Source: an uncultured Sphingomonadaceae bacterium (GTDB lineage: Bacteria > Pseudomonadota > Alphaproteobacteria > Sphingomonadales > Sphingomonadaceae). Taken from it: DNA of 64,000 bases. Positions 63,148 to 64,000 of this stretch are shown one piece after another. The position numbers and the translations under genes were made by a program. Location: the NCBI GenBank assembly GCA_947499975.1, contig CANMQE010000001.1:558001-622000 (forward strand), written 5' to 3'. The notes beneath the pieces are model-generated. The model had not been told where the DNA came from and searched no databases. It saw only the letters and a program-made list of their open reading frames with translations. Positions within the stretch are counted from its first letter, which is position 1. Each line of letters begins with the position of its first letter.

Positions 63148-64000
63148 ATGGCCAGTCGCATGAGCGATGAAAGCGACACCTTGGCTGGTGCCCAGTCGAT
63201 AGAAGATACGCTGCGCGGGGAGCTTGCGCAGGGGGATGTCATCCTGTCCACGGCCTGGCCCATCCTTCGCCATCTTCTGGCGAATGACGATCATGCGCTT
63301 TTCAGCGACGAGGTGATCGCGCGCATCCGCGGCATGATGAGCCACCTGTCACGCCAGTTGCTGTCCGAACTCGCTGCCGAGCTTGGCAAGGATGATCGCG
63401 AAGGGTTTCTGGGGAAGCACCAGGATACGCTCGCTGCGGAATTGCTGAACGGTATTGCTTTCCTCGGCCATGCCCACGCCCTGTCTATCGAGGCGCAACT
63501 GGCCGAACGGCTGAGCTTGCGAAGCGGCATAGATCCGGTGCTGACGCCATTGCTGCAGGAGCAGGCCGCATCGGGTGACGATGCGCTGGCGGGGGCTGCC
63601 ATGCGGGTGATCGCGGCGCAAGCGCGTTTCATGCAGCACCAGCGCCGGATGGAATTGCCGCTCAACGAGTTGCCGGCAGAACTGTTCAATGCCGCCACCA
63701 GCGCATTGAAAGCGGTACTTGTCGATTATCCGCGAGAGACTGCAATCGTGGCGAAACGCCTTCACGAGGGTTTCGACGAGAAGGAACGGCGCGTTGGCCA
63801 GATGACCAGGCTGCTGATCGCCCTGGGCGGTTCTGCAAAGCGCGCGCTGGCCATCGATCACGCCGGTCTTTCCATCTTTGCCACCGCGATATCGATGGCA
63901 TCCAGCCAAAGCCGCGAAATCGCAGTGCTTTCGCTGGGGGACAATCAGAGCGCGCGCCTGGCCCTTTTCCTTCGCGCAGCGGGCCTTTCGCAAAGCGCGG
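63148..64000 (+). CDS. Helical hypothetical protein (truncated by window end)
   Basis: The frame from ATG 63148 is open to the last base (284 codons read) and has no stop, so the 3' end lies outside. The sequence is rich in Ala, Leu, Glu and Arg, with helix-pair patterns (GELAQGDVILSTAWPILRHLL, QTQEQ-type spacing absent, LLSELAAELGKDDREG). No domain is certain; repeats resembling DUF2336-type helical proteins of alphaproteobacteria are possible. A GGTGCG stretch is a weak ribosome site. It starts 23 nt after the membrane gene stop and is probably cotranscribed with it. Confidence 0.65.
   Translation, partial: MASRMSDESDTLAGAQSIEDTLRGELAQGDVILSTAWPILRHLLANDDHALFSDEVIARIRGMMSHLSRQLLSELAAELGKDDREGFLGKHQDTLAAELLNGIAFLGHAHALSIEAQLAERLSLRSGIDPVLTPLLQEQAASGDDALAGAAMRVIAAQARFMQHQRRMELPLNELPAELFNAATSALKAVLVDYPRETAIVAKRLHEGFDEKERRVGQMTRLLIALGGSAKRALAIDHAGLSIFATAISMASSQSREIAVLSLGDNQSARLALFLRAAGLSQSA

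Noticed and set aside
1..64000. Insertion sequence, prophage or integron
   Set aside because: No transposase, integrase, terminal inverted repeat or target duplication was seen; gene style is uniform through the window.

Overview
The window is one GC-rich, gene-dense stretch of an alphaproteobacterial chromosome, most likely from the order Sphingomonadales and probably Erythrobacteraceae. The support is the pairing of a PEP-CTERM/exosortase-A (XrtA) exopolysaccharide locus with an alphaproteobacterial 14-subunit-type nuo operon, the order nuoN-birA-coaX-rnj-DUF1467, an RNase E with an acidic insert in its S1 domain, and candidate CtrA half-sites. This placement comes from recalled gene order and protein style, not from a database search. 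I saw no tRNA, rRNA, CRISPR array, insertion sequence or prophage.

Region 1 (1-15676, all + strand) is a XrtA-associated EPS locus: acyl-CoA ligase, PLP-dependent decarboxylase, then an intergenic space with inverted repeats, then outer-membrane export lipoprotein, Wzz-like chain-length protein, BY-kinase-like ATPase, outer-membrane beta-barrel protein, ExeA-like ATPase, polysaccharide deacetylase, FemAB-like transferase, glycosyltransferase, an exosortase A fused to an EpsI domain, and an asparagine-synthase-like amidotransferase. Several junctions are ATGA or longer overlaps. Together these genes should build, modify, export and length-control a surface polysaccharide and process PEP-CTERM proteins. 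No PEP-CTERM substrate is encoded in the window.

Region 2 (15673-39000) is mixed housekeeping and small accessory genes: zapE, a GFA-family protein and sdhB (without sdhCDA nearby); an SDR; an ATP-grasp enzyme facing a methyltransferase; a MobA-like nucleotidyltransferase; rne; amiC; a class A PBP (PBP1A); prfB; a membrane-anchored LuxR-type regulator with two unknown small proteins; a lipoprotein with a SAM-methyltransferase fold; a flavin oxidoreductase; an alpha/beta hydrolase; amtB; an SH3-domain protein; two related small lipoproteins; and a thiolase.

Region 3 (39126-59223, + strand) is the complex I operon nuoA-N followed by birA, coaX, rnj and a DUF1467 gene, almost entirely joined by 1-14 nt overlaps or very short spacers. 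Its notable feature is cargo that is not complex I: a lipoprotein between nuoC and nuoD, one small membrane protein between nuoD and nuoE, four more between nuoE and nuoF (two of them under 60 codons), and a secreted protein between nuoF and nuoG. NuoC carries a roughly 85-residue charged low-complexity tail and NuoL a histidine-rich loop.

Region 4 (59233-64000) holds an 857-residue two-TM coiled-coil protein, divergent from a membrane protein with a nucleotidyltransferase-like N-terminus, and the start of a helical protein that runs off the window end. The intergenic space here has two exact TTAACCAT-type sites, and amiC has a third.
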